From CAIWHR01 sp963708855 (GTDB lineage Bacteria; Pseudomonadota; Gammaproteobacteria; Burkholderiales; Casimicrobiaceae): a DNA stretch of 64,000 nt. Under the pieces are notes generated by a model. The model saw only the letters and a program-made list of their open reading frames with translations. It searched no databases and was not told the DNA's origin. The stretch spans positions 68,294 to 132,293 of the forward strand of contig CAVPUM010000011.1 of assembly GCA_963708855.1 (NCBI GenBank), given 5' to 3'. Position numbers and translations under genes: made by a program. Below, piece after piece: positions 9,916-21,794 of the stretch (position 1 is the first letter of the stretch; the number at the start of each line of letters is the position of its first letter).

Positions 9916-11775
9916 TTACTCCCGCGCCTGCCCGATGTTTCGGGCGTCGAGCTCGCCCCAGCGCGCGAACTTTCGCGCCAGCGCGTGCTCGATTTCCTCG
10001 GCCCGCGTCCGGTCGGCCTTGATCGCGTCGACGCTCTCCTTGTGGTAGTCCGCGCGGCACATGCGCTCGGTGAGCGCATGCTGTTCGCGTTCCAGTGCTT
10101 CGAGCTCCTCCGGCAGCGCGGCGAGCTCGCGCCGCTCGGCAAAGGTGAGCTTTGCGCCGGACGCCGGGCCGTACCGCTTCCCGGGATGCGCTGGCGAGGC
10201 GGCCTTCCGCTTGGCCGCAGAGAGTCCGGACAGCGCGACGGCGATGGTCCCCGGCGGAGCGGCCGTCCGCGTGCGTTGCGCCACCCAGTCGCTGTAGCCG
10301 CCGACATACTCCTTCCATGCTCCGGAGCCGCCTGGGTCCGCCACCAGCGTCTGGGTCACCACGTTGTCGAGAAAAGTCCGGTCGTGACTCACCAGCAACA
10401 GCGTTCCCGGATAAGTCTGCAGCGTGGCTTCGAGGAGCTCCAGCGATTCGATGTCGAGATCGTTCGTCGGCTCGTCCAGCACAAGGAGATTCGCCGGCAG
10501 CGCGAAGAGCCGCGCCAGCAGCAGCCGGTTGCGCTCGCCGCCGGAAAGTGCCCTGACCGGCGTGGCGGCGCGCTGCGGCGAAAACAGGAAATCAGCCAGG
10601 TACGAGAGCACGTGCTTGCGCCCGCCGGCGGTCTCCACCCAGTCGGAGCCGGGACTGATCGTCTCGGCAAGCGTGCGCTCGCCGTCCAGCTGCTCGCGCA
10701 GCTGGTCGAAGTACGCGATCCGGAGCTTGGTGCCGAGCCTGACGGTTCCCGAGTCGGGTGCGAGCGTGCCGAGAATCAGCTTCAGCAGAGTCGACTTGCC
10801 CGCGCCGTTGGCGCCAATGAGCCCCAGCCGGTCGCCGCGCATGATGCGCAGCGTGAGATCGCGCACCAGGGTGCGGCCGCCGAACGACTTCGTGACGCGG
10901 GAGAGCTCCGCGACCAGCCGGCCCGAGCGCTCTCCGGCGTCGACGGCGAGCTTCACGTTGCCCAACCGTGCGCGGCGCTCCCCGCGCTCGCGCCGCAGCG
11001 CCTCCAGCCGCCGCACGCGGCCCTCGTCACGCGTGCGGCGGGCCTCGATCCCCTTGCGGATCCACGCCTCTTCCTGCGCCCAGAACTGGTCGAACTTGCG
11101 GTTCGCCACCGCTTCCGCCGCAAGCTCGTCCGCCTTGCGTCTCTCGTAGCCGGTGAAGTTGCCGGGATACGAGCGCAACAGGCCGCGATCCAGCTCGACG
11201 ATGCGGGTGGCCACGCGATCGAGGAACGCGCGGTCGTGCGTGATCACGATCGAAGCCGGCTGCTTCGCGACGAGCTCCTCGACCAGCGCGATGCCGTCGA
11301 GATCGAGGTGATTGGTCGGTTCGTCGAGGAGCAGGAGGTCCGGCGCGAGGGCCAGCGCGAGGGCCAGTGCCGCGCGCTTCTTCTCGCCGCCGGACGCCGA
11401 CTCGGGCGCGGTCGCCTCGTCGAGACCGAAGCGATGCAGGAATTCGACCAGCCGCGCTTCGGTTCGCCACCGCTCGCGCTCGTCGGCGATTTCGTCGAGC
11501 CGGCCGCGTAGGGCAAGGCTCTCGCGCAGCGACGACGCGCGCGGCAGCTCCGGCTCCTGCTCGACCAGCACGACGGAGAGTCCGTCGCGCCGCTTGATCT
11601 GCCCGTCGTCGAGCGACGCTTGCCCCGCGATGACCTTGAGCAGCGACGACTTGCCGGTGCCGTTGCGGCCGATGAGGCCGACGCGCTCGCCATCGCCGAT
11701 GATGAGGTCGGCGCGGTCGAGCAGGGGATGGACGCCGAACGCGAGCTCGGCGTCCTGCAGGGTCAGAAGGGTCAT
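9916..11775 (-). CDS. ABC-F family ATPase (Uup-like)
   Basis: 619 residues, intact. There are two ATP-binding cassettes: Walker A GRNGTGKSSLLK near residue 36 with signature SGGEKKR and Walker B LLLDEPTNHLDL, then GANGAGKSTLLK with LSGGERNRLL and LLVLDEPTNDLDI. An interdomain linker and a charged coiled-coil-like C-terminal extension (RELAALPEELEALERE) fit Uup rather than shorter ABC-F members. It lacks membrane segments. The family acts on ribosomes or branched DNA rather than in transport. ATG 11775 starts directly at the first cassette (MTLLTLQDAELAFG). It is divergent from the dehydrogenase gene at 11936. Confidence 0.92.
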   Translation of the reverse strand: MTLLTLQDAELAFGVHPLLDRADLIIGDGERVGLIGRNGTGKSSLLKVIAGQASLDDGQIKRRDGLSVVLVEQEPELPRASSLRESLALRGRLDEIADERERWRTEARLVEFLHRFGLDEATAPESASGGEKKRAALALALALAPDLLLLDEPTNHLDLDGIALVEELVAKQPASIVITHDRAFLDRVATRIVELDRGLLRSYPGNFTGYERRKADELAAEAVANRKFDQFWAQEEAWIRKGIEARRTRDEGRVRRLEALRRERGERRARLGNVKLAVDAGERSGRLVAELSRVTKSFGGRTLVRDLTLRIMRGDRLGLIGANGAGKSTLLKLILGTLAPDSGTVRLGTKLRIAYFDQLREQLDGERTLAETISPGSDWVETAGGRKHVLSYLADFLFSPQRAATPVRALSGGERNRLLLARLFALPANLLVLDEPTNDLDIESLELLEATLQTYPGTLLLVSHDRTFLDNVVTQTLVADPGGSGAWKEYVGGYSDWVAQRTRTAAPPGTIAVALSGLSAAKRKAASPAHPGKRYGPASGAKLTFAERRELAALPEELEALEREQHALTERMCRADYHKESVDAIKADRTRAEEIEHALARKFARWGELDARNIGQARE

Positions 11776-11935
11776 GGGCAGAGAGAGGATAAACGGATTC
11801 CGCCCGGACGGAATGGCGCCATTGGAGAACTCGCGGTCGCAAATCGCGTGATCTTCGCGCGGCGGCTGGCTAAACTCCGGTATCCGCTCCGGCGACGGCT
11901 GCGGCGCGCGGCCCGACAACCAGGGATTCGAAACC

Positions 11936-14393
11936 ATGAAGACGCAGGCACGGGTGGTGGTCATCGGTGGCGGGGTCGTCGGCGTGAGCACGCTTTACCA
12001 TCTGACCAGGAAAGGCTGGTCCGACGTCACGCTGCTCGAACGCACCGAGCTCACGGCGGGTTCGACCTGGCATGCGGCCGGGCTGCTGCCGCTGTTCAAC
12101 ATGAGCTACACGGTCGGTCAGCTGCACAAGTATTCGGTCGACCTCTACAAGCGCCTGCCGGCCGAGACCGGGCAGGAAGTGGGCTTTCACGTCACCGGCA
12201 ACCTGCGCCTCGCGACGTCCCGCGACCGCATGGACGAGTACCACAAGTATTGCGGCACGGCCAACACCATCGGCGTGCCGTTCCAGGTCATCAGCCCCGC
12301 CGAGGTGAAGGCGTTGTGGCCGCTGGTGAACCTGGGCGATGGCGTCGCCGCGCCGAAGATCGTCGGCGCGCTCTACCATCCCGACGACGGCCACATCGCG
12401 CCGGTGGATCTCACGATGGCGTTGCGCCGCGGCGCGCGCATGGCCGGCGCCGAGATCTGCGAGCAGACCGAGGTGCTGGGCGTCGAGCGCACCGCGGCGG
12501 GCGAATGGAAGATCACGACCAACCGGGGCGACATCGTCTGCGAGCACGTCGTGTGCGCGACCGGCAACTACGCCCGCGAGACCGGCCGCAAGTTCGGCCT
12601 CGACGTGCCGTCCATCCCGGTCGAGCATCAGTACATCGTCTACGACGAATCGGCCGAGTTGAAGGCCTATCGCGCAGCGGGCGGTCGTGAATTGGCGGTG
12701 CTGCGCGAGTCCGACGCTTCTTATTACCTGCGCGAGGAGCGCATGGGCTGGATTCTCGGCCCGTACGAGAAGGGCGCTCCGGCGCGTTTCGCCGACGGCG
12801 TTCCCGGCCACTTCGGCAAGGAGCTGTTCCCGGGCGATCTCGATCGCCTGCTGCCGCACGTCGAGGCGGCGATGAAACGCGTGCCCTGCCTCGAGCACGC
12901 CGGGATCAAGACCATCGTCAACGGTCCCATCGCCTATACGCCCGACGGCAGCCCGCTGGTCGGTCCGGCCTGGGGGTTGCGCAATGTCTGGCTGAACGAA
13001 GGCCACAGCTTCGGCGTCACGGCCGCCGGCGGCGCCGGCTGGCAGCTCGCGGAGTGGATCGTCGAGGGCGAGCCCGGCATCGACATGCTGGGCGTCGATC
13101 CCCGCCGCTTTGGCGCCTACGCCGGCAGGCGCTACACCGTCCGCAAGAACGAGGAGACCTACCGCAACGTCTTCACCATTCACTATCCGGACGAGGAGCG
13201 CGAGGACGCGCGCCCCGCCAAGACCAGCCCCGTCTACGAAAAGCTGAGCCAGTTGGGCGCCGTCTGGGGGCAGCGCTACGGCTGGGAACGCGCAAATTGG
13301 TTCGCGCCGCCGGGCGTGCCCCGCAAGGACGCGTGGAGCTTTCGGCGCAGCAACTATTTCGCGCACGTCGGCGACGAGTGCCGGCGGATGCGCGAGGCCG
13401 TGGGGGTGATCGACCTTACGCCGTTCACGAAGCACGAGGTGACCGGTCCCGGCGCGGAAGACTGGCTGGACTCGCTGGTCGCGAACAAGGTTCCGGTCAA
13501 GCCGGGCCGCATCGCGCTTGTGTCACGCGCTGACGCAGAACGGCGGGATACGCTCCGAATTCACGATCACGAAGCTCGCCGCGCATCGCTTCTACGTCGT
13601 CAGCGCCGGCGCCGGCGAGCGCTACGACAGCGATTACCTGCACAGGATGCTGCCGGGCGACCGGAGCGTGGAGCTCTCCAATGTCACCACGCGCCGCGGC
13701 ACGTTCGTCGTCGCCGGCCCCAACGCGCGCGCGGTGCTGGCGCAATTGACCGATGCTCCGCTCGACAACGCGAATTTTCCCTGGCTGAGCGGCCAGGTGA
13801 TCGAGGTCGGACTCGCCACCGATGTCTACGCGCTGCGCGTGAATTTCATAGGCGAGCTCGGCTGGGAGCTGCACTTTCCGATCGAGTACGCGAATGGCCT
13901 GTTCGAAGCCCTCTTTGCCGCCGGCCGCGAATTCGGCATCGGCATGGTCGGCATGCGGGCGATGGAATCGATGCGCATCGAGAAATCCTACCGGATGTGG
14001 GGCTCGGATCTCACGCCCGAGTACACGCCGTTCGAGGCCGGCCTCGAACGTTTTGTGCGCATGGACAAGGGCGAGTTCATCGGCAGGGCGGCGCTCGCCC
14101 GGCAGCTCGCCGCCGGCGTGCCGCACCGCTTCGTCACGCTTGAAGTGCACGGCGTGACCGACGCCGATCCGCTGGGCAACGAGCCCCTGTTCGCACGCGG
14201 TGCGCTGGTCGGACGCGCGACCGCCGGGTGCTACGGGCACGTGCTGGGCAAGAGCCTGGCGCTCGCCTATGTCAAGCCGGAGCACGCGGCGGCGGGTGCG
14301 GCGATGGAGATCGAAATCCTCGGCGAGCGCCGGAAGGCTACCGTACTAGGCGAATCCCCTTACGATCCGGAGAGCCGGCGGCTGCGCGCCTGA
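11936..14393 (+). CDS. FAD-dependent dimethylglycine/sarcosine dehydrogenase-like protein with GcvT domain; frameshifted
   Basis: About 819 codons. An N-terminal DAO-type FAD domain (VVVIGGGVVGVSTLYHL at residues 6-22, then STWHAAGLLPLFN, which includes the His flavinylation region) is followed by the FAO and GcvT folate-binding domains (FRRSNYFAHVGDECRR, GIGMVGMRAMESMRIEKSY). The family oxidises N-methyl groups of dimethylglycine or sarcosine and passes the carbon to tetrahydrofolate. The frame changes near 13521 (one extra T in the codons for IALCHALTQNGG). Substrate cannot be fixed by sequence. It is a single-subunit counterpart to soxBDAG at 30.7-35.9 kb. Confidence 0.88.
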
Positions 14394-14397
14394 CGCG

Positions 14398-15372
14398 TCA
14401 GGCTGCGGGCGCGCTCACCTTTTCGCCGTGCTCGAACACCACCTGCGCGCGGCCCACGAGCAGTGCGTCGAGCGGGCCGATGCGGTCGGTGTCCTTGCGG
14501 GCGTACGGGAGGCTGTGCAGGATGTAGCGCATCGCGTTCAGCCGCGCGCGCTTCTTGCAGTCGGACTTGATCACGGTCCAGGGCGCGTCGGCCGTATCGG
14601 TGTAGAAGAACGTCGCCTCCTTGGCCTTCGTGTACGCCTCCCACTTGTCGAGCGAGGCGAGGTCGATCGTGGACAGCTTCCACTGCTTGAGCGGGTGCGC
14701 CTCGCGCTCCTTGAACCGCCGGCGCTGTTCCTTCCGGCTCACGGAGAACCAGAACTTGATGAGCCGGATGTTGTTGTGGACCAGCATGCGCTCGAACTCC
14801 GGCGTCTGGCGCATGAACTCCAGGTACTCCTGCTGGGTGCAGAAGCCCATGACGCTCTCGACGCCGGCGCGGTTGTACCACGAGCGATCGAACATGACGA
14901 TCTCGCCGGCGGTCGGCAGGTGGCGCACGTAGCGCTGGAAATACCACTCGCCGCGTTCCGCGTCCGTCGGCTTCTCGAGGGCTACGACGCGCGCGCCTCG
15001 GGGGTTCAGGTGCTCCATGAAGCGCTTGATGGTGCCGCCCTTGCCGGCGGCGTCGCGGCCTTCGAACAGGATCACGATCTTTTCGCCGGATTCCTTGACC
15101 CACGCCTGCAGCTTGAGCAGCTCGACCTGCAGCCGGTACTTGTGCCGCTCGTAACTCTTGCGCGACATCAGGTTCCGGTACGGATATCCGCCGGAGCGCC
15201 AATCGTCGGCAAGCTCGTCGTCCGCGGTCTCCGGCAATTCGCGCGCCAGCGCCCGCTGCTTCTTCAGCACCAGCTTCATCAGCAGCGCGGCTTCGACCGG
15301 CGAGCGCCCGGCCAGAATGTCCTCGAGCGCGTTCACCTGCGCCTCGAGCGCCGTCTCGATGCTCTCGTTCAC
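14398..15372 (-). CDS. ppk2: Polyphosphate kinase 2
   Basis: 324 residues, intact. Walker A is FEGRDAAGKGGTIKRF near residue 100, with FDRSWYNRAGVE near 165 as the conserved lid/Walker B region and QRRRFKERE further on. This is a PPK2 of the one-domain type, which transfers phosphate between polyphosphate and nucleotides in the cytoplasm. The stop is 5 bases from the convergent stop of the upstream dehydrogenase. The nucleoside mono- versus diphosphate class was not assigned. Confidence 0.92.
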   Translation of the reverse strand: MNESIETALEAQVNALEDILAGRSPVEAALLMKLVLKKQRALARELPETADDELADDWRSGGYPYRNLMSRKSYERHKYRLQVELLKLQAWVKESGEKIVILFEGRDAAGKGGTIKRFMEHLNPRGARVVALEKPTDAERGEWYFQRYVRHLPTAGEIVMFDRSWYNRAGVESVMGFCTQQEYLEFMRQTPEFERMLVHNNIRLIKFWFSVSRKEQRRRFKEREAHPLKQWKLSTIDLASLDKWEAYTKAKEATFFYTDTADAPWTVIKSDCKKRARLNAMRYILHSLPYARKDTDRIGPLDALLVGRAQVVFEHGEKVSAPAA

Positions 15373-15605
15373 GGCGTAATTTTCGACCGCTTCCGCGCTT
15401 GTCGTCGGGCCGATGTCGCCCGCCGAGGCGGGACGCGGGCGGGGGCCGCGAGGCGGGCCGGCCGGCGGGGTGGCTGCGGGTTTGGCAGCGGATTTTGGCG
15501 GTGGAATCCACGACCGTCAGTCGTTTGGCGGGCATTGGCAGGTCCTTTGTCGTTGCGTTGCGAATCGGCATTGTGCCGGCCAATGGTACCAATGGATGGG
15601 GCCGC

Positions 15606-16268
15606 ATGGTACGTTTGCGATTTCGGTTCCCATTTCGCAATCGTCGGCAAATGCAGGCAGCGCAACTGGATGGCACAAGAAAGGCGATCGTCTTTGCCCT
15701 GGCCGGCTGGTCGGGGTTCTTCGTCATGGGAATCGAGCTCCTGAGCGGGCGCATTCTGGCCCCGAGCTTCGGCAACAGCATCTACGTCTGGGGCGCCGTG
15801 ATCACGGTCTTCATGCTGGCGCTGGCAGTAGGGTATCTTCTGGGCGGACACTATTCGGTCTTCTCGCCCAGCCTCCGGCGCCTCGGGGCATTGCTGATCG
15901 CGGCCGGCCTGGCAACGATTCCGGTGGTGCTGTTCGGCGATTCCGCGCTCGACTGGATATTCGACCGCATCAATGATCCGCGCTACGGCTCGCTCCTCGC
16001 CTCGTCGCTGCTGTTCTTCGTGCCGACGGCGATTTCCGGCGCCGTGTCGCCGTACGCGGTTCGCTTGCTCGTCTCCAGCCTTCACGGCAGCGGCAAATCG
16101 GCCGGCTCGCTCTATTTCGTTTCGACCTTCGGCAGCGCGGCGGGCACGATACTCACGTCGTTCTACCTCGTCCTGCTGTTCGATGTGAACGCGATCCTGC
16201 TTGGAATGATGGCGGTCTCGGTCGTCCTCGGACTCGGCGCCGTCCTGTGCGGCGAGCCGCGGCGATGA
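15606..16268 (+). CDS. Membrane protein, N-terminal half of a spermidine synthase-like fusion
   Basis: 220 residues with about six hydrophobic helices, including GFFVMGIELLSGRILAPSFG, a segment typical of the membrane half of fused MFS/spermidine synthase proteins. The ATG at 15606 is preceded by a G-rich stretch; a second ATG at 15651 is possible. The synthase half begins 6 bases after the stop in another frame. The two halves may be naturally separate genes or one gene split by an error; the clean stop and separate GTG favour two genes. The family may handle polyamine-like compounds, but the substrate is unknown. Confidence 0.7.
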   Translation: MVRLRFRFPFRNRRQMQAAQLDGTRKAIVFALAGWSGFFVMGIELLSGRILAPSFGNSIYVWGAVITVFMLALAVGYLLGGHYSVFSPSLRRLGALLIAAGLATIPVVLFGDSALDWIFDRINDPRYGSLLASSLLFFVPTAISGAVSPYAVRLLVSSLHGSGKSAGSLYFVSTFGSAAGTILTSFYLVLLFDVNAILLGMMAVSVVLGLGAVLCGEPRR

Positions 16269-16274
16269 AAGCCG

Positions 16275-17160
16275 GTGCGCGTCTTCGCGCTGGCGTTCGC
16301 GGGCCTGCTCGCCACTGCCGCAATGCCGGTCGGCGCGAGGGCAAGGGAGTTGCATACCGAGCGGTCCCTGTACCGCAATATCGTCGTCTACGATGAAGCC
16401 GGGCTTCGCTGCATGAAGTTCGGGCGACATGCGGCCGGCCGGCAAACCTGCATGTCGCTTGCGGATCGCGACCGGCTCGTTTTCGACTACACGCGGATGA
16501 TGATGGCCGCGCTGTACCTCAACCCGTCGCCGCAGCGCGTGCTGGTCATCGGGCTCGGTGGCGGCACGTTGCCCGGCGCGCTGCAGAAGATCCTGCCCGC
16601 GGCGCGGATCGACGCCGTCGAAATCGATCCGGCCGTGGTGCGCGTGGCCGGAAAGTACTTCGGGTTCGCGCCCGGCCGGCAGACCGCGGTGTTCGAGGAG
16701 GACGGACGCGTGTTCGTAAAGCGCATGCAGAAGCAGCAGATCCGGTACGATCTGGTGCTGCTCGATGCGTTCGACCACGAGTACATTCCCGAGCATCTGC
16801 TGACGCGCGAATTCCTGCTCGAAGTCAAGGAGCATCCTGACCGCGGAAGGAGTGCTGGCCGCGAACACGTTTGCGACCAGCCGGCTGTACCATTTCGAGT
16901 CGGCGACCTACTTCAGCGCCTTCGGCGATTTCTACCGTCTGAAGTCCGGCAACCGGGTGATCCTGGCACGCCCCGGAGGGTTGCCGGACCGCGACGAGCT
17001 GGCGCGCAATGCGGCGATGCTGGAAGACAGGCTCGCGCCGTTCGGGGTCGGCAGGCAATGGCTGTTGCCGCTCATCGAGGTCGAGTCCGGCTGGCCGCCG
17101 GGCACACGCGTGCTCACCGACCAGTACTCGCCGTCGAATCTGCTGAACGTGTCCAATTGA
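16275..17160 (+). CDS. Spermidine synthase-like methyltransferase-fold protein; frameshifted
   Basis: About 295 codons from a GTG. A hydrophobic N-terminus ending ATAAMPVGARA looks like a signal or membrane anchor. The SAM-like Rossmann core has VLVIGLGGGTLPGAL near residue 90, DAVEIDPAVV and LVLLDAFD, as in aminopropyltransferases. The frame breaks near 16835 (LLEVKEH), then continues NTFATSRLYHFESATY to ...SPSNLLNVSN. It pairs with the membrane protein immediately upstream. Catalytic activity cannot be claimed from these motifs alone. Confidence 0.75.
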
Positions 17161-17179
17161 CTCCGAGCCCATCCAGACC

Positions 17180-19981
17180 ATGATCACGAAGCTCTTTTCC
17201 CGTTCGGCGCTGCACGAGCATCCGGATCCTGCGCAGCGCGCGCAGGGTGTGGCGGCGTTGCCACCGGATTCCGGCGAACTCGCGCAGCTGCTTGCCGCCG
17301 ACCCCGTGGCGGAGGTCCGCGTCGCGGCCGCGAATCGCTGCGCCGACCTCCCGGCGCTCGCCGGCGCGTTCGCAGCCGAATCGGATCCGACCGTTCGGGC
17401 TGGCCCTCGCGGCGGCGCTGGGCAAGGTGCTTTCGGAAACGCCGGACGACGCGCGCGCCGCGGCGTTCCTTGCCGGCGACACCTGCACCGATGCGATACG
17501 CGCCGAAGTGGCCCGCCGCACGCCCGATGCCGAGCGGCGACGGGTGGCTCTGGCGGGCCTTCGCGATGAAGACCTGCTGGTCGAGCTGGCGCTTTCGGCC
17601 GAGCACGCGGAGTCGCGCATGGACGCCGCGGAGCGGGTTCACTCGGCGGAGGGCTTGCGCAAGCTCGCCGCGCGGCGAAGAACAAGGACCGTGGCGTGGC
17701 CCGGCTCGCCCGGCAGCGCGTCGATGCCATCGCCGAGCGCGCGGGGCAGGAGTCCGAGGCCGATGCCGTTCTCGAGCAGCTGCAGGCGCTGACGGCCAGA
17801 GCCCGGCCCGATCCTCACCGCAGCGGTGGAAATCGATCGGCGCTGGCAGGCGCTCGACATGAGCGGCGACGCCGTGCGTCGAGCGCGCTGGGACGCGGCC
17901 CGGCAGGCGCTGCAGGCGCGCTTCGACCGCGAGCAGGACGAGCAGCGGGCACGCTCGCAGTTCGAGCGCAGGCTGCGCGAATGGATGGACGGCGCTGCAG
18001 CCGCCCGGACGCGATGGACGCGCTTGCCGGGCTGCGCGCGGAGCTGGCCGCGCTGCGCGAGGCGGCACAGGGGCACAACGACGGCGCGGCGCTCGAGGTC
18101 GCTGGCCAAGGCCGAGGAGCGCCTCGCGGCCTGGGAGCGTGAGCACCATGCGCTCGAGGGCGCCGAGGCGCTGGTCGTCGAAGCCGAGCAGCTCGCCGCC
18201 GGCACGTCCATCGACCACGCGAATCTGCCCGATCGCTGGCAGGCGCTGGACCGCGCGATCCGGGGTCCGGCGCTGACGCAACGTTTCGAGTCCGCGCTGA
18301 TCGTGATCGAGCAGCGCCGGCTCGCGCAGATCCAGGCGGCGCAGCAGCAGGCGAACGCGGCGCGGCAGCACGTGCACGGTCTGCTGCATGCCGCCGAGCA
18401 GGCGCTGGCCGCGGGGCAATTGCACGCGGCGCGCGCGGCCGCCGACGAGATCAGGGCGGTCGAAGGCCGGCGTCGGCATGCTGCCGAAGCCGACGGTGCA
18501 GCGGTTGAGCCGCCTCGTCCAGCAGCTCGCGGAGCTCGAGCGCTGGGAGACCTTCGGCCAGCGCCAGGCCCGCGTCCAGCTCTGCGAGCGCGCCGAGGCG
18601 CTGGCGACGCAGACCTTGGACGCGTCGCGACTTGCGCTCGAGGTGAAGAAATTGCGCGACGAGTGGAAGGCACTCGACGAGCAGCATGCGGGCGTTCCGA
18701 AATCGGTCTGGGAGCGCTTCGACGGCGCGTGCGAAAAGGCCTACGCGCCGGCGGCCCGGCATTTCGCGGAAATGGCCGCGCTGCGCAAGGAGGCGCGCCG
18801 GCAGCGCGAGGAATTCATCGCCGCCGCCGCGGCGCATGCGCCGACCCTGCTGGCCGAGCCGCGCGACTGGCGCGCGATCGAACGATGGCTGCGCGAGACC
18901 GATCGCACGTGGCGCGAAGGCAACCTCGGCAGCGTCGAGCCCGGCGCGTGGAAGAAGCTCGACGCGCGGCTGAAGGCCGCGCTCGGCCCGGTGCGCGATG
19001 CGCTGGCCGGGGCGCGCGATGCGGCGAAGGCCGGTCGCAAGGCCTTGATCGCGGAGGCCACCGCACTCGTGGCGAAGGCGATGGAACGCGACGCGCCATC
19101 ACAGGTGAAGGCGATCCAGGCACGCTGGCAGGAGCACGCCAAGGCGATGCCGCTCGCGCAGCGCGACGAGCGCGCGCTGTGGGAAGAGCTGCGAGCGGCC
19201 TGCGACGCCGTGTTCACCGCGCGTCACGCCAAGCGCAAGGAAGAGGACGATCGCCGGCAGACCGGCCGGCGCGCGCTGGAGGAGACCTGCGAACAGCTCG
19301 AGCGCTTGCGCAGCCGCACGGACGGCGACGAGCAGGAGATCCGCCGTGCGCTGCGCGAGGTGCAGGAGCAATGGAAGCAGCGGGTCGGACGATCCGACGT
19401 GCCGCCCGGACTCGACTCGCGGTTCAGGCAATGCCAAAGGCGCCGTGGAGACGATGCTGTCGGCGCGCGTCCGCTCGCGCGAGGCCGCGGTGTGGCAGAC
19501 CCTTGCGGCGAAGGAACGGCTGTGCGAAGAGCTCGATCGCCTCGTGGGTTCCGGCATCGAGGCGGAGGCCGCGGCGAGCCTGGCCGCGGCGACGACCGAA
19601 CGCTGGGCCGCGTTGCCGGCGGTTGTCGCCGGCTGGGAAAAGAAGCTGGTCGCACGCCGCGACGCCGCGCTGCGCGCGCTGGCGGACCCCGCCGCGGCGG
19701 GCGAGTACGCGACGCGGATCGAGCAAGGCATGGCCTCGCGGCATGACGGCCTGCTGGAGCTCGAAATGCTGTTGAAGCTCGACAGCCCGCCCGAGCTTCA
19801 GGCGCAACGGCTCGCGCTGCAGGTGAAACAGCTGAAGGAACGCTTCAGCAGCGCGGCGACGACAGGCGCCAGGACCCCGGGCGATCTCCTGCTTGCGTGG
19901 TGCGCCCAGCCGGGCGTGGCCGATGCGCAGGACAGGCAGCGCTGCGAGCGCGTCTTCTCGGCGATGGAGCAGGTGCGCTGA
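17180..19981 (+). CDS. DUF349 domain protein; at least six frameshifts
   Basis: About 930 codons spread over all three frames. It opens MITKLFSRSALHEHPDP with a HEAT-like segment (VAEVRVAAANRCADLPAL) and continues with repeated Trp-containing helical modules of the DUF349 type (RWQALD, LRDEWKALDEQHAGVP, IQARWQEHAKAMP, QEQWKQRV). The protein is highly charged and mostly coiled coil. Frame changes were located near 17400, 17660, 17815, 18000, 18102, 18462 and 19432; several are resolved by removing one duplicated base. Function is unknown; in some bacteria relatives affect cell envelope or DNA processes. Confidence 0.75.
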
Positions 19982-20068
19982 TTCCCGGCGATCCGTCCGG
20001 ATTGCGGCTGGCGACGCGGCGACGCGCCGTGGCGCGGCTTGCCGCCGCGGCATCGCGGGCGGCGCGTG

Positions 20069-21770
20069 TCATACCGCTCCGCGCAAACGCCGGTGCATCC
20101 AGCGAAAGACCAGGCTGCGGGGCGGCTCGGTGCCCGACAGCGTCCAGGAGACCGTGCCCGGCTCGGTCAGGTAGCGCCGCTGCAGCCGGCGCGTGGAGCT
20201 GTCGCCCACGAACAGGATGCGGTCTCCCGGCTTCAGGGCGAGGTCCGCGCCGGGCAGCAGCTCGAAGGTGCCCTGGCGCTCCAGCATCAGGGCCGCGGCG
20301 GGCATGCGTACCTGCGGATCCGTCGGGTCGGCCAGGAGGTGGGCGATGCGGAAGGTCACCGGAGCGCTCTGGAAGAACGCATTGAACATGCCCGCCTGCA
20401 GGACGTCGCATTCGAAGATCCATGCGCTCGGCGCTCCCGCGCCGACTTCGTCGCGCACGCGCCGTATCGTCGCCGCCGCGACGTCGCGCTCGGCCTGGCG
20501 CAGCCGGGAGATGAAGCGGCCCAGCATCGGCGTCTTCAGCAGTTGCAGGCACTCGTGCACCATCAGCACCGATTGCACGAACGTCACGTTGGCGCGGGCC
20601 GCTTCGATCAGCGCGCGGTCCTGGATGTGGTTCTGGCGGATCACGACGAAGATGTCCGGCTTCACCCGCCGCGCCAGCGTCGTCACGCCCAGGTTGACGG
20701 CGTCGACGTCGGCCCCGGCGACCAGGACGTCGGCGTCGGCGATTCCGGCGTCACGCAGGATGCTCTCGGTGTGCTCGCCATGGAGCAGGTGCCCGTCGGG
20801 ATCGTGATCCATCGCCGGATCGAACGCCTTCCATTCGATCCCCTCGCGATCGAGAACTTCGGCGATGGCGCGTCCGAACCGGCCGTATCCGACGAGCACC
20901 CACTTCCCGCGCGGAGGCTGGATCCGGTCGGGACACGGCGAACCCGGCGCGCCCGTCAGCCAGTCCTCGATCTGCAGGGTCTCCGGATTGCGCAGGCTGA
21001 CGCCGAGATTGAAGGCGAAGGTGTCGAACGGATTGACGACCTCGACGCCGCCGAACGATTCCAGGTTGACCTGGGCGACGCGGGATTTGGCCCGCGCGAC
21101 GACCTGGATCGCCGGGTTGAGCAGGCGCGCACCGATCGCGATCGCCTGGTTGACCGCGTCCTCTCCGGCCAGCGCGATCAGTCCCTGGCAATGGGGACTG
21201 CGGATGCCGCCGTCTTCGAGCACGTCGGCGAGGCGCGCATCGGCCGTGAGGGTGAGCGGTGGCGTCGCGTAGTCCTGGATCGCGACGCGGGCGATGCGTT
21301 CCGGGTCGCGGCTCGATGATGACGAGGCGATTGCCGAGCCGGTCGAGCGATTGCCCCAGCCGGGATCCGCTTTGCCCGTATCCGCACAGCACGTAGAACG
21401 GCTCGGCGATGCCGCGCACGCGCCAGATGAACACGCCCCGCGCGAGCAGCCCGCGAAACGTCGCATCGTTGACGAGCGCGATCACCGAGCCCAGCGTGTA
21501 CGCCCAGCCCGTCACCGACAGGTAGATGGCGAAGGTGACCCAGAGCCTCTGCGTGTCGTTGAACGGATGCGGAACTTCGCCGAATCCGATCGTCGTCGCG
21601 GTGTAGCTCATCACGTAGAACGCGTGGAAGATGCTCATCCGGCCCGGATTGCCGTCGGCGTCGAGCCCCGGAATCAGCGCCAGGCCGCCGACCGAGATCG
21701 CATAGACGGCGATCAGCGTGATCAGCGGCGCCCGGAATCGCCGCAGGATGAGGAAGAGCACGTCGCCCAT
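20069..21770 (-). CDS. Potassium channel protein with RCK (TrkA-N) domains; frameshifted
   Basis: About 567 codons. Two membrane helices (residues 10-32 and 75-95) flank a pore loop whose selectivity filter reads TTIGFGE. Cytoplasmic Rossmann RCK domains follow: FYVLCGYGQSGSRLGQSL, then WVLVGYGRFGRAIAEVL. The C-terminus has a TrkA-C-like segment (LLPGADLALKPGDRILFVG). It likely gates K+ flux in response to nucleotides or ions. The frame changes near 21310, after VIIEPRPG. The next gene on the same strand, the DUF6394 membrane gene, ends 24 bases before its start. Confidence 0.87.
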
Positions 21771-21794
21771 GGCGCCGCTATCCGCGCGGTACGG

